NCBI GenBank assembly: GCA_946537885.1
Contig: CAMNGC010000003.1
Span: forward strand, 107,040 to 171,039
DNA from: an uncultured Clostridia bacterium
Lineage (GTDB): Bacteria; Bacillota; Clostridia; Saccharofermentanales; Saccharofermentanaceae
Direction of reading: 5' to 3'
DNA length: 64,000 nucleotides
Positions 1-10,682 of the stretch are shown in pieces. Each line of letters starts with the position of its first letter. The first letter of the stretch is position 1. The position numbers and the translations under genes are program-made. The notes below the pieces were generated by a model. The model did not search any database and had not been told where the DNA came from. It saw only the letters and a list, made by a program, of their open reading frames with translations.

Positions 1-654
1 CACCACCGCATAAAAACGCTTTGAATGATTAGCCTCCAGAAAGTGCGCAAATTCATGCACGACAACATACTCTATCGCCTCATCAGGCGTCTCGAAAAGG
101 TTATAGCTGAAAGTCAGTATTCCACTGTCAGGTCTGCAGCAACCCCACCTGCTCCTCATAGTCCTGAACTTGATCTCGGAAGGTCTTTTCACCCCCATCC
201 TGGCGAAATAAGGATAGTACTGATCGCACATGTCCAGCACTTTGGCCCGAAGCTCCATACGGCGCCAGGACTCATAGATCCTTGTTCTCTCGGCTATCAG
301 ATCCGGCTTGGGAGTCAATATAACAAGCTCAGTATCCGTCATAGTGATCCCGCGTCTCGGGGCGAGCCTTATATGTATGAGATATCTCTGTCCGTAAATA
401 CTTACACTGTCCCCGTCCTTATATTCTGAAGGAAGGGCGGAATTGCCATTGCGCTCATCAGTTTTCTCAATTGCTTTAAGTATAAAACCGCTTTTGCTTT
501 TGACAAAAGAATCCACTTGCCCACAGGAAACATAGCGGCCACAGGAAACTGCAACAGTGCCATCACGCCTGATGCGCAGATTGATATTCTTGACCTTCTT
601 ACGAGTCAATTCATAGCTAATGACATTATTATCTGTCGCAACAGTTCTGATCAT
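1..654 (-). CDS. YgjP-like/DUF45 (SprT/M48-like) metal-dependent hydrolase, truncated by left window edge
   Basis: Minus-strand frame from ATG at 654 reads MIRTVATDNNVISYELTRKKVKNINLRIRRDG... RMGVKRPSEIKFRTMRSRWGCC...DEAIEYVVVHEFAHFLEANHSKRFYAVV; HEFAH zinc motif and RxRSRWGxC signature. Not in ORF track because it has no stop inside the window. Confidence 0.85.
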   Translation of the reverse strand, partial: MIRTVATDNNVISYELTRKKVKNINLRIRRDGTVAVSCGRYVSCGQVDSFVKSKSGFILKAIEKTDERNGNSALPSEYKDGDSVSIYGQRYLIHIRLAPRRGITMTDTELVILTPKPDLIAERTRIYESWRRMELRAKVLDMCDQYYPYFARMGVKRPSEIKFRTMRSRWGCCRPDSGILTFSYNLFETPDEAIEYVVVHEFAHFLEANHSKRFYAVV

Positions 655-771
655 ATTTCCTTGCTTCCTCCGAGACGGCCGAAAGACCTTCTATATTCTA
701 TCATATGAGAAGGGCAGCGAGTGATTCAACAAAACTTCAGCAACCAAAATAATAACAGAGCTGCCCCTTCT

Positions 772-1653
772 TCACCTCAGTGCGCCCAATTTGTCGGCAA
801 GCATTCCCGGATTAATATCGGAATACTCCACCTCGACAGATAGTCTTCTGACGACTTCTTCAAGTGTGTAAGATTCATCAAGCGATACACAGATATCATG
901 CGCGAGAAGAGCGCATTCCAATGCATATTTTCCCGTGAACATGGGGTATCTGAAGAGATAATAAACGATGAGATTCTCATAGCAGATCTCAGGAGGGATA
1001 TGAACCGAATGCGATTCACATTCAGCCAGTTTTTCCAGAATGATTTGCCACTCCGGATCAAGGATCTCAAGACTTGAGAACAACTTGGCTCTGGCAACGG
1101 AATCGAGTTTTTTAGGACCGCATACTTTAGATATACGAGAAGATAAGGGAAGGCTTCTGTCAGTCATTATCTTTATGTCTTCATCTCGCTGAATGTAGGC
1201 TGTCTCTGTATATTGGGGAACTTCATCCGTGTCGGGGCAGCTTGGGATCAGAGCAAATTCTTCCCTTGTGCCGAGCACAATTCTTGCAGCCTCTTCGCAG
1301 GCAAGGCCAAGGCCCTTTTCGATCATATTGTCGTGATAATTATAAAAGCGGGGGTGCTCGTGGCAGATGTCGCAGAGTAATTCTTCGTCGCCGCGTTCAA
1401 GTATCAGACGACAGAGGTTATTGTCGTTTAAGAAAGGACACCTCTCCTCTTTGCCGACAAGTTTAAATGACGCAGTATTGCCATCTGTCAGGATGTTCTC
1501 ATGAAGCTCTTTGCCAAGCTGTCCACCCTGGTTTTGATATAGCTCAAGGGTGTCAGGATCGATGTCGATCTCCCAACCGGCACAACAAGTATGACGGCAT
1601 TTATCCGCTTTGCATTTGAATTGTTGATAATAGTTGGGAACCAGCTCGATCAT
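772..1653 (-). CDS. FliB-like (flagellin lysine-N-methylase family) Cys-rich protein
   Basis: N-terminal CKADKCRHTCCAGWEIDID and CPFLNDNNLCRL...CDICHEHPRF cysteine pattern typical of the FliB family. Confidence 0.7.
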   Translation of the reverse strand: MIELVPNYYQQFKCKADKCRHTCCAGWEIDIDPDTLELYQNQGGQLGKELHENILTDGNTASFKLVGKEERCPFLNDNNLCRLILERGDEELLCDICHEHPRFYNYHDNMIEKGLGLACEEAARIVLGTREEFALIPSCPDTDEVPQYTETAYIQRDEDIKIMTDRSLPLSSRISKVCGPKKLDSVARAKLFSSLEILDPEWQIILEKLAECESHSVHIPPEICYENLIVYYLFRYPMFTGKYALECALLAHDICVSLDESYTLEEVVRRLSVEVEYSDINPGMLADKLGALR

Positions 1654-1662
1654 AAGACCGGA

Positions 1663-2175
1663 TCAGTTGAGAGATAAGCCGTCACCATCTTCTTCATAAG
1701 ACGAACCGGCGTCATCATTTTCAGAAGCTTCATGATCGCTCACGCCGGATTTTCCCTCCAATGCCTCTTCGAGGGTATGCCAGGACAAGACTGCACACTT
1801 TACTCTTGCAGGCACGACGGCAATGCCCTGAAGGGCCGCAGCGTCCTCGAGCTCGTCAATTACCTCGTCTTCTTTGATCTCACCTTTTATCATGCCGAAA
1901 AAGATATCGATATAGTGCTTAGCTTCATCAACGCTCTTACCCTTGATAAGATCGATCATGAGAGATGCGGAAGCCTGAGAGATCGCACAGCCTGTTCCGA
2001 TAAAACCTGCATCGACAATGATGTCGTTTTCCACCTTAAACTGCAAAGTAATATCGTCGCCGCAACTGGGATTGATCCCTTCCAAAGAATTGGTCGCCCC
2101 GATAACGGGATGACGATTATGTGTAGCACGGCTGTTCTCCGTGATTATCTGCGTATAAAGAGATTTAAGATCCAA
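1663..2175 (-). CDS. sufU: SUF system NifU-like Fe-S scaffold
   Basis: NPSCGDDITLQF...GFIGTGCAISQASASLM...CAVLSWHTLEEAL; directly after sufS. Confidence 0.92.
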   Translation of the reverse strand: MDLKSLYTQIITENSRATHNRHPVIGATNSLEGINPSCGDDITLQFKVENDIIVDAGFIGTGCAISQASASLMIDLIKGKSVDEAKHYIDIFFGMIKGEIKEDEVIDELEDAAALQGIAVVPARVKCAVLSWHTLEEALEGKSGVSDHEASENDDAGSSYEEDGDGLSLN

Positions 2176-3385
2176 GGCCCATCCAGCTCCTGACTTTCAT
2201 AATACTGTCGAGGAATATTTTAACATCATCCTCCGTGTTGTACAAAGCGAAACTGACTCTGCAGCAGGAATTGATCTTAAGAAAGTCCATTAGGGGCTGC
2301 GCACAGTGATGCCCTGCGCGTATGGCAACTCCGTTGGCGTCCATGATGCTGGCCACATCGTGAGGGTGAACATCACCGATATTAAAGGATATTACTCCCT
2401 TACGTCCCGCGCTGCTGTCATCGCCGTAGATCTTCACCTCAGGAAATTCTCTCATGCCGTCGAGAGCCAGCTTCATGAGTCTGTCCTCAGTTGATTCAAT
2501 AGTTTCCCAACCGATGCTCTCGATATAATCGATAGCGGCTGCCAGGCCGGCTTCTCCGCCTACATTACGGGTACCTGCCTCGAACTTACGGGGCGGCTTG
2601 GCAAAGGTTGTCTTATATTCGTGGACCTGATTGATCATGTCACCGCCGCTCATGTAGGGCGGCATCTTTTCGAGAAGATCGTATCGACCGTAGAGGGCAC
2701 CGGTGCCCATTGGCGCGTAGATCTTATGGCCGGAGAAAGCCGCGAAATCGACATCCAGAGCCTGAACATCGACCTTCATATGAGGCGTGCTCTGAGCACA
2801 ATCCAGAACTACTACAGCTCCGACCTCGTGAGCTCTTCTGACCACTTTATCAATGGGATTTACAAGACCCAAAACATTGGACACCTGGGCGATCGCCACG
2901 ACCTTTGTCTTCTCGGTAATGATCTCATTTATCGCCTCGCCCGTGTATCTTCCGTCCTCGCCGGGATAGAGATACTTGAGCTTTGCCTTACGGGCACCTG
3001 CAACACGCTGCCAGGGCACCAGGTTGCTGTGGTGCTCAGAGACGGAAATGACGATCTCGTCCCCCTCGCCCACATATTTCATGCCGTAGCTGGAAGCGAC
3101 AAGATTAAGTGCCTCTGTGGTGTTCTGCGTAAAAATTATCTCTTCGGGACGCGATGCATTCAGGAATCGCGCCACTGTAGCTCTTGCCTGTTCATGAATG
3201 TCTGTCGCCTTGCGGGCAAGTTCGTAAACTCCCCTGTGAGGATTGGCATTATCGCAAGTATAGTAATTACGCACCGCATCCAGCACCTGAAGCGGGTGCT
3301 GGGTTGTGGCAGCATTATCAAGATATACCAGGCGCTTACCGTTCTCATCGGCGCCGAGGATCGGAAAATCAGACATTAAACTCAT
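2165..3385 (-). CDS. sufS: Cysteine desulfurase SufS
   Basis: YLDNAATTQHP...FSGHKIYAPMGTGALYG...RAGHHCAQPLM. Confidence 0.95.
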   Translation of the reverse strand: MSLMSDFPILGADENGKRLVYLDNAATTQHPLQVLDAVRNYYTCDNANPHRGVYELARKATDIHEQARATVARFLNASRPEEIIFTQNTTEALNLVASSYGMKYVGEGDEIVISVSEHHSNLVPWQRVAGARKAKLKYLYPGEDGRYTGEAINEIITEKTKVVAIAQVSNVLGLVNPIDKVVRRAHEVGAVVVLDCAQSTPHMKVDVQALDVDFAAFSGHKIYAPMGTGALYGRYDLLEKMPPYMSGGDMINQVHEYKTTFAKPPRKFEAGTRNVGGEAGLAAAIDYIESIGWETIESTEDRLMKLALDGMREFPEVKIYGDDSSAGRKGVISFNIGDVHPHDVASIMDANGVAIRAGHHCAQPLMDFLKINSCCRVSFALYNTEDDVKIFLDSIMKVRSWMGLGS

Positions 3386-4466
3386 CGATCAGGTCAAGTC
3401 TCCTTCCAACATTTGCCGCGATCTCATCGCGAATAGATTCATCGGGGATCAGATCCGTTACCGGACATATCTTCGCATCGATCATAATGCGCTTTGCTTC
3501 AGCAGGAGACAAACCCCTGGACTCAAGATAGTAGAGCATCCTCTCATCAAGCTGAGTAGTGGTGGCGGCATGTTGACCTTCAACCCATTCTTCCCCGCAG
3601 AGGATCAGAGGTGTTGTCTTATTGACGACCTCATCACCGAACATTACAACATCTTCGCCTTCATGACCTACGGCATGTACAGAACCGCGCTTGAAATCAA
3701 CGGTCTCTCTTAAGACCTTGTGGGCAGAAGCTGCAAGAACGCCTGTAGCATGAATCTCTGAATGCGTCTCCTTGCCATAGAACTCTGCAGTATCATTGAA
3801 GTCGGCAAACCTCTTGCCGTCAACGAAATATACAGTATGAATACTATAGTCGGAATTATCTCCAGTAAGCCTGCTTCTGGAACCGACTGCGGAAGTCTCG
3901 GCACCAAGCTCAACTCGAATAACATCAACATGCGCATCTGCTTCCTCGTCGATAGCAAGGCCATTCCACCTTCTCGACTTATCACCTGCCAGGGATACCT
4001 GGATCAATCTCACCTCGGAGCCCTTCTCTGCATATATCTGTGTCAGTGAGGCTGCCAGTCCTTCAACATCTTCGTCGCTTCTTAAAACCTGCATCAGGCT
4101 CACCTTACTGCCCGCCTTAGCATGTATCCCGCAAAGGACAACAGCAGCCTGTGCATCTTTGGTCAGCCTTAGATCTTCTCTTACCATCCCGTCATCGCCG
4201 TCGGCAACAAGGGAATAAACACAGTTGGCATTTTTCTTTACATACTCATCGAAAAGCTCTCCGACGCCGCTTATTGTCTGTCCGCAGACAGAAGGGATCT
4301 CCCCGTAAGTCACGGCCGCGGATGCACCCGCTTCCTTCGTGATCGTTATATCAGCCTTGCCAAAGCCGCCTTCAGGAACAACTGCGAGCTTGAACTCTTT
4401 TCCTGCTTCATTTACATTCAGATGGTTCCAGGTAAGCATCTGAATCGGATTTATTCTCTCTGTCAT
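3369..4466 (-). CDS. sufD: SufD-like Fe-S assembly protein
   Basis: SufBD family C-terminus (ESRGLSPAEAKRIMIDAKICPVTDLI) between sufB and sufS. Confidence 0.85.
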   Translation of the reverse strand: MTERINPIQMLTWNHLNVNEAGKEFKLAVVPEGGFGKADITITKEAGASAAVTYGEIPSVCGQTISGVGELFDEYVKKNANCVYSLVADGDDGMVREDLRLTKDAQAAVVLCGIHAKAGSKVSLMQVLRSDEDVEGLAASLTQIYAEKGSEVRLIQVSLAGDKSRRWNGLAIDEEADAHVDVIRVELGAETSAVGSRSRLTGDNSDYSIHTVYFVDGKRFADFNDTAEFYGKETHSEIHATGVLAASAHKVLRETVDFKRGSVHAVGHEGEDVVMFGDEVVNKTTPLILCGEEWVEGQHAATTTQLDERMLYYLESRGLSPAEAKRIMIDAKICPVTDLIPDESIRDEIAANVGRRLDLIDEFNV

Positions 4467-4475
4467 ATATCCTCC

Positions 4476-5900
4476 TTAGCCGATGCTGCCTTTCATCTCA
4501 AGATTGATAAGATTATTCATCTCTACTGCGTATTCCACGGGGAGTTCCTTAGCGATAGGCTCAGCAAAGCCGCCTACGATAAGTGCCTTGGCGTCATCCT
4601 CCGACAAGCCGCGGCTCATCAGATAGAAGATGGCCTCCTCGGAGATCCTTCCGATCCTCGCCTCGTGTCCTATGTCTACACGGCTGTTTCTTATATCTGA
4701 TACAGGGATCGTATCGGAACGTGACTGGTCATCCAGCATCAGAGACTCACATGTAACTGCAGACTTACTGTCTACCGCATTCTTATTGATGATGACCTCG
4801 CTTCGGAAGTTGGAGATACCGCCGTCACGGGAGATGGACTTGGTCGATATATGGGAGCTGGTATTCTTACCGATGTGGACAACCTTGGCTCCCGTATCGA
4901 GATTCTGGCCGTTACCGGCGAAAGTAATACCCGTATATTCCATCCTCGAATCATCACCCTTAAGCACACTCATGGGGTAGAGATATGACGTGTGTGATCC
5001 AAAAGATCCTGATACCCACTCGATGGCACCGCCCTTCTCGACAATGGCACGCTTGGTATTAAGGTTATACATATTCTTGGACCAGTTCTCGATGGTAGAA
5101 TACCTTACGCGGGCATCCTCACCGACAAAGATCTCGACACAACCTGCGTGCAAATTGGCGATGTTGTATTTGGGGGCAGAGCAGCCCTCGATGAAGTGAA
5201 GGTATGCGCCCTTTTCGACAATTATCAAGGTGTGTTCGAACTGACCGGCGCCGGGAGCGTTGAGTCTGAAATAGGACTGCAGCGGGATCTCGACTGAGAC
5301 GCCTTCGGGAACATATACGAAGGATCCGCCGGACCAAACAGCGCCATGAAGCGCAGCAAACTTGTGATCAGTCGGGGGAACTGCCTTCATGAAGTATTTC
5401 TCTACCAGATCAGCCTTGGGCCCACGCAGAGCGCTCTCGATATCGGTGTAGATAACGCCCTGAGCAGCTACCTCCTTCTTAACGTTATGATAAACGATCT
5501 CGGAGTCATACTGGGCGCCGACACCGGCAAGAGAGGCACGCTCAGCCTGAGGGATACCCAGCCTCTCGAAAGTATTTTTGATATCCTCCGGCACCTCTTC
5601 CCACTTGGCATGCATAGCGCCCTTGGGGCGTACATAAGTAACGATATTGTCCATATCAAGACCGTCGATGGGCGGGCCCCAATTCGGTATCTCAAGTGAA
5701 TTATAGTATTCCAGTGACTTCAGGCGGAACTGTCTCATCCATTCCGGGTCATTCTTCTCCTCGGAGATCGTCTCTACGATCTTCCGTGTAAGACCCGAAT
5801 CCAGAATGAGATCGGCATCGACCTTGTCCTTAAAATCATAAAGACTTCTGTCGATCTCCTCCACCTGTGTCTTCTCTTCGAAGTCAGGCATTATCGGCAC
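4476..5900 (-). CDS. sufB: Fe-S cluster assembly protein SufB
   Basis: SufB-type sequence FIEGCSAPKYNIANLHAGCVEIFV...VKKEVAAQGVIYTDIE. Confidence 0.96.
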   Translation of the reverse strand: MPIMPDFEEKTQVEEIDRSLYDFKDKVDADLILDSGLTRKIVETISEEKNDPEWMRQFRLKSLEYYNSLEIPNWGPPIDGLDMDNIVTYVRPKGAMHAKWEEVPEDIKNTFERLGIPQAERASLAGVGAQYDSEIVYHNVKKEVAAQGVIYTDIESALRGPKADLVEKYFMKAVPPTDHKFAALHGAVWSGGSFVYVPEGVSVEIPLQSYFRLNAPGAGQFEHTLIIVEKGAYLHFIEGCSAPKYNIANLHAGCVEIFVGEDARVRYSTIENWSKNMYNLNTKRAIVEKGGAIEWVSGSFGSHTSYLYPMSVLKGDDSRMEYTGITFAGNGQNLDTGAKVVHIGKNTSSHISTKSISRDGGISNFRSEVIINKNAVDSKSAVTCESLMLDDQSRSDTIPVSDIRNSRVDIGHEARIGRISEEAIFYLMSRGLSEDDAKALIVGGFAEPIAKELPVEYAVEMNNLINLEMKGSIG

Positions 5901-6639
5901 CTCCGATCAAAGAGCCGAAGCCGTTGGTGATAACTTCCTTGACCAGTTCGCTTCCGCCGTTCTTGATCACACGGCCATCGCTTATAACATGTGAAGCAGT
6001 GATCTCAAGACCTTCAAGGATCTTGGCATTATGTGTGATGATGATGATCGCATTATCCTTATTACGGAATTCCGCGATGCCCTTTGTAACAGCCCTTACT
6101 GCATCTACGTCAAGGCCGGAATCCGTCTCGTCAAGTATGGCAAGCTTGGGGTTTAATACCAAAAGCTGCAGGATCTCCGTCTTCTTCTTCTCACCTCCGG
6201 AGAAGCCGACATTCAAGTAGCGCTCAGCATAAGATGCATCCATATCGAGAGCTGCCATCTTGGAAAGCAGTTCCTTACGGAAAGGAATAACCCTGTCCTT
6301 AACGCCTGTAATGGCGCCCTTAGCAGTTCTCAGGAAATTCTCGACTGTTACGCCGGGGATCTCCTCGGGATTCTGAAAGGACATAAAGATACCCTTTCGC
6401 GCCCTTATGTCCGGCTTCTCATCTGTAATATCTTCGCCATCGAAAATGATCTGTCCGTCATCCACCTCATAGCTCGGATCACCCATGATCGCAGATACCA
6501 GCGTGGACTTACCTGCACCGTTCTGACCAAGAATGACGTGGAGTTCACCGGGCTTGACAGTGAGATCTACGCCCTTAAGGATCTGCTTATCCTCAGCCGA
6601 GACTTTCAAGCCCTTTACTTCCAACAATGCATCGCTCAT
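5884..6639 (-). CDS. sufC: Fe-S cluster assembly ATPase SufC
   Basis: ABC ATPase: GQNGAGKSTL, FSGGEKKK, LAILDETDSGLD. Confidence 0.97.
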   Translation of the reverse strand: MSDALLEVKGLKVSAEDKQILKGVDLTVKPGELHVILGQNGAGKSTLVSAIMGDPSYEVDDGQIIFDGEDITDEKPDIRARKGIFMSFQNPEEIPGVTVENFLRTAKGAITGVKDRVIPFRKELLSKMAALDMDASYAERYLNVGFSGGEKKKTEILQLLVLNPKLAILDETDSGLDVDAVRAVTKGIAEFRNKDNAIIIITHNAKILEGLEITASHVISDGRVIKNGGSELVKEVITNGFGSLIGGADNA

Positions 6640-6874
6640 AAAACTACCTCAATTTATATAACAAAAAAGAAATTTGTATTATTTGCCGCCTACCGGACTG
6701 CCCCGCAAAGCAGACTCCCTCGGCAACCATTTGATTATATACGAACTTGGTAGGAAATGAAACATAAAAAAGGGGGAAAAAGCCCTTGTTTTTCGGTCAT
6801 TTGAACGATTTTACCCTCCAAAAGGGGCTCAAATTATAACTGCGTTATAAATTAAAAATCACTTCCACAACCTC

Positions 6875-7294
6875 TCAGTAATCCTTAAGGTAAATCCCAA
6901 TGGAGATGATACAGTAGCTGTATTCCCTCTTCTCATCTTCCGGGTTATACCTTCCGCGCCCTCTCTTCTCGATATTAGATACCCTGGCGATAAGAAGCTT
7001 GCCCGCATCCATCAGCCTCGCAAAGATCACCGTATCCTTCTCCGGTATATATCCGATCTTATCTCCACCGGCATCCATCACGGCTATGGCACTCTCCTCG
7101 AATTTATTAACCTCACGCCGCAGCGAGAGTTCCGTCCCGACAGTCAGCCTGTCGATGGCCTCTCTGTTGTTATTGACCGCTGTATTGGCGATATATGTAT
7201 CGAAAAGATGTATGTCGCTTATCAGAGGTTTGAGCAACTCCGCATGATTTAATGCCAGCTGATCATCCTGTTTTATCATCAGATCTTTATCCAT
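6875..7294 (-). CDS. Stand-alone HIRAN-domain protein
   Basis: GTELSLRREVNKFEESAIAVMDAGGDKIGYIPEKDTVIFARLMDAGK resembles HIRAN core. Confidence 0.75.
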   Translation of the reverse strand: MDKDLMIKQDDQLALNHAELLKPLISDIHLFDTYIANTAVNNNREAIDRLTVGTELSLRREVNKFEESAIAVMDAGGDKIGYIPEKDTVIFARLMDAGKLLIARVSNIEKRGRGRYNPEDEKREYSYCIISIGIYLKDY

Positions 7295-8118
7295 TTAAGC
7301 GTATCTCCCCCTATGATCTTGTAATTCGTCAAAACCTTATCGAGCTCCTCACTATACTTACGATATGTCTCCTTCTCCTTAGTTAGCATCTCACGGTGTT
7401 CTTTGACGCTCTCTTCATCATGAAGCACGAGTCTGTAGCTGTATGGCTCTGTATGAATGATCGTATCGATCTCATCTTCTACATGTTTAATATTACGCTC
7501 CAACTCTTCAGGCGTCAGCGGATCAATACTCTGTCCCTCTGTATTGCCCTTCTTCTCAAGAGCATCATCGATCAATAGCTTCAACTCTTTGATCCGGTCG
7601 AGATCAAAAAGCTCATAGGCCTCTTTGAGCATATGCCAATATGGTCGGAAATAGGGATCCGGATTAATATCCGGATGTATCTTCCTTGCAAGCTCACGAT
7701 AGATCTTACGCACCTGCCTTGCGACAGAGAATTCAACCGTCAAGCTCTCAGAACACTTCTTGTTATCTTCTATCATCTTCATAAGCTGCTCGCGATAATC
7801 ATTCATGCACTTGTTGAGATAGTTCTGCAGCGCATCGCCGCTTATATCCGCCCCGCCTGAATTGATTACGGTCTGGCAGTATGCGATAGCCTTCTTCTTG
7901 GATATACACTCGATCTTATATGCCAATATCTCTGCATTTATATCTCCGAAGGTAGCCACATAACTGATACGGGCGTCAGAAGCCTCCTTCGACAGTTCTT
8001 CACGTTGGATAATACAGCTCTTATAATAGTCAAGCCTTTTCTGATCTAAAGCTCCTGTATTACAATCTCTGCTCACGGATAATCCGTTTACCGTCATCTC
8101 ATCCGACATACTGATCAC
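7279..8118 (-). CDS. J-domain-like protein
   Basis: VRKIYRELARKIHPDINPDPYFRPYWHMLKEAYELFD: HPD motif followed by J-domain helix IV-like segment. Confidence 0.6.
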   Translation of the reverse strand: MISMSDEMTVNGLSVSRDCNTGALDQKRLDYYKSCIIQREELSKEASDARISYVATFGDINAEILAYKIECISKKKAIAYCQTVINSGGADISGDALQNYLNKCMNDYREQLMKMIEDNKKCSESLTVEFSVARQVRKIYRELARKIHPDINPDPYFRPYWHMLKEAYELFDLDRIKELKLLIDDALEKKGNTEGQSIDPLTPEELERNIKHVEDEIDTIIHTEPYSYRLVLHDEESVKEHREMLTKEKETYRKYSEELDKVLTNYKIIGGDTLKWIKI

Positions 8119-8119
8119 C

Positions 8120-8995
8120 TTATTCTTTCTGCCTTACTTCGATATCCCGGGCATGAGCCGTGATCCTCTCCCCCGTCACCGTCGCCTTCTTGAAGAAATC
8201 ATCCGTATTCCTGAACCACTTGTCGCCGAATCTTATAATGCACTCGCCATCTTCCATAAGCGACTCGACCTCAGTCTCACCATCATATATAAGCACACCC
8301 TTCCACGGCTTTGTCAGGAGATAATAAAGATCATATATGTCAAGATCATCAGGGTTAGGTTCGATAAGCTTATAGAGATCTCCGATCAGCCACTTCATCA
8401 CGTTAAGATCACCCCAAAAAGCATTCCACTCAAGAGAATCAGTAAGATTTCTCCGGGCTATCCGGAAAGCCTTGATCGCTTCATCGTTCTTGCCTTCTTC
8501 CATCATCATTCTGGCATACCTGGTCAGTATATCGCTTACCGGTCCTCTTCTGAAACCGTTTCTCTCTATGACTGTGTACAGTCTTCTTATGATCCTCTTA
8601 TATTCTTCATAGTTCTTCTCTACAGAGTAGCCGTTCTTGTACATATCAGCTACCTTATAAGCAGATACAAGATCCCCGCGCTTCATGGCTTTGGAATAAT
8701 ACATAAAGGCTTTATCGTAATCCTTTTGACCCGTCCTGCCGTAATACCAGATGTAACCAAGGCAGGTATATGCAGAAGTATTGTCCCTGTCGGCTGCCAT
8801 CTCATAATACTTAAGGGCAAGGTCATAATTCTTGATCTCGTAGTAGTAACCTCCGAGCTCCATCATATAACCAGTATCCCCTGTCTTCTCGATCAGGAAA
8901 GAAAGCGCATCCGTGTAGAGGAAGATCTCCTCCTCCGTAGGGGACGGAATATCTCTTATCTGTCTTACTATCTTCTCAGCTTCAAGTCTGTCCAT
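8120..8995 (-). CDS. Sel1/TPR-repeat protein
   Basis: YMMELGGYYYEIKNYDLALKYYEMAADRDNTSAYTCLGYIWYYGRTGQKDYDKAFMYYSKAMKRGDL repeats. Confidence 0.75.
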   Translation of the reverse strand: MDRLEAEKIVRQIRDIPSPTEEEIFLYTDALSFLIEKTGDTGYMMELGGYYYEIKNYDLALKYYEMAADRDNTSAYTCLGYIWYYGRTGQKDYDKAFMYYSKAMKRGDLVSAYKVADMYKNGYSVEKNYEEYKRIIRRLYTVIERNGFRRGPVSDILTRYARMMMEEGKNDEAIKAFRIARRNLTDSLEWNAFWGDLNVMKWLIGDLYKLIEPNPDDLDIYDLYYLLTKPWKGVLIYDGETEVESLMEDGECIIRFGDKWFRNTDDFFKKATVTGERITAHARDIEVRQKE

Positions 8996-9184
8996 ATAGC
9001 CTTTCTCCTTGAGAATTGATGATGCCTCTGTAGCTGTACACTTTTATTATACTCGTCTGAGAGGGGAATAATGGGACAGGAATCGACAGATGTGAGAGCG
9101 TTAAATGAGGTTGAATAATAAGCGAAAAAAAGACCGCCTGTCACTTGACAGACGGTCCGGATCATATCAATTTATCAGAAATGA

Positions 9185-10534
9185 TTATTTGTTCAGTCTT
9201 GCCTCGAGAGCAGCCTTCTGATCTTCGTAGCCGGGCTTGCCCAGGAGAGCGAACATGTTCTTCTTGTAAGCTTCAACACCGGGCTGGTTGAAGGGGTTAA
9301 CTGCGAGGAGATAACCGGAGATGCCGCATGCCTTCTCAAAGAAGTAGATGAGCTCACCGAGATCGTAAGCTGTCTGCTCAGCCATATGGATCTCCATGTT
9401 AGGAACCCTGCCGTCAACATGAGCGAGGACTGTACCCTGCATTGCCTTCTTGTTAACTTCATTCATATCCATGCCGGAAAGGAAGTTAAGACCGTCAAGG
9501 TTAGCAGGATCGTTCGGGATCTCGAAAGTCTTACGAGGCTTATCGATCGCGACAACAGTCTCGAACATGATCCTTGCGCCGTCCTGGATGAACTGGCCCA
9601 TGGAGTGCAGATCTGTTGTGTTATCAACACCTGCAGGGAAGATACCGCGGAGATCCTTACCTTCAGACTCGCCGTAGAGCTGCTTCCACCACTCTGTCAT
9701 ATAGTGGAAAGAAGGCTCGTAGTTTACCATGATCTCAGTGGAATAACCGGATCTTAAGAGGCAGTTACGAACTGCAGCATACTGGTAGCAGGGGTTCTCG
9801 GACATGGGCATCTTCTTATATGCCTTCTGCGCATCCCTTGCGCCTCTCATCAGTTCTCTGATATCAACACCGGATACGGCGATAGGCAGGAGACCAACGG
9901 CTGTAAGAACGGAGAATCTTCCTCCGACATCATCAGGCACTACGAAAGTCTCATAGCCCTCTTCATCAGCCAGGCCCTTAAGAGCTCCTCTGGCCTTATC
10001 TGTAGTAGCGTAGATACGATTCTTAGCCTCTTCCTTGCCGTACTTATTCTCCATATAAGCGCGCAGGATCCTGAAAGCGATAGCGGGCTCTGTTGTAGTA
10101 CCGGACTTGGAAATGATGTTAAGGGATACATTCTTGCCCTCGATGACCTCCATAAGATCAGCAAGGTAAGAAGCGCTGATGGAGTTGCCGCAGAAAAGGA
10201 TCAGAGGTGCCTTGCGCTGCTTCTTTGTGAGGGCATTGGCGAAAGAGTGATTCAGCATCTCGATAACAGCTCTTGCGCCGAGGTAAGATCCGCCGATACC
10301 GATAACTACGAGCACGTCGGAATCTCTCCTGATCTTGGCAGCAGCCTTACGGATCCTTGAGAACTCTTCCTTGTCATAAGCTGTAGGCAGATCGAGCCAG
10401 CCGAGGAAGTCGTTACCGGGGCCGTTCTTCTTATGAAGCATATCGTGAGCTGCCTTTACCTGGGGTTCCATTCTCTTAACGGCTTCTTCACCGCCGATAA
10501 AAGGAAGGACATTTGAATAATCAAGTGTAATCAT
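9185..10534 (-). CDS. pgi: Glucose-6-phosphate isomerase
   Basis: [51 protein letters not shown]. Confidence 0.97.
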   Translation of the reverse strand: MITLDYSNVLPFIGGEEAVKRMEPQVKAAHDMLHKKNGPGNDFLGWLDLPTAYDKEEFSRIRKAAAKIRRDSDVLVVIGIGGSYLGARAVIEMLNHSFANALTKKQRKAPLILFCGNSISASYLADLMEVIEGKNVSLNIISKSGTTTEPAIAFRILRAYMENKYGKEEAKNRIYATTDKARGALKGLADEEGYETFVVPDDVGGRFSVLTAVGLLPIAVSGVDIRELMRGARDAQKAYKKMPMSENPCYQYAAVRNCLLRSGYSTEIMVNYEPSFHYMTEWWKQLYGESEGKDLRGIFPAGVDNTTDLHSMGQFIQDGARIMFETVVAIDKPRKTFEIPNDPANLDGLNFLSGMDMNEVNKKAMQGTVLAHVDGRVPNMEIHMAEQTAYDLGELIYFFEKACGISGYLLAVNPFNQPGVEAYKKNMFALLGKPGYEDQKAALEARLNK

Positions 10535-10682
10535 TATGATTTCTCCTTGTCTTAGATTTTCATAAACCGCTTAAGAGTATAACACCGCAGGGGGCGATTT
10601 GTCCGTAAAAATTACGCATAAATCGTGTTTTTCGTATATAATTTACAAGATAGATATATTTTTTGTTCGAAAAGGAGCATCC

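Noticed and set aside
2621-3713. Plus-strand ORFs antisense to sufS/sufD (e.g. 2621-3379, 3306-3713)
   Set aside because: Fully antisense to clear suf genes; no domain signature.
8153-9019. 288-aa plus-strand ORF
   Set aside because: Antisense shadow of the Sel1/TPR gene.
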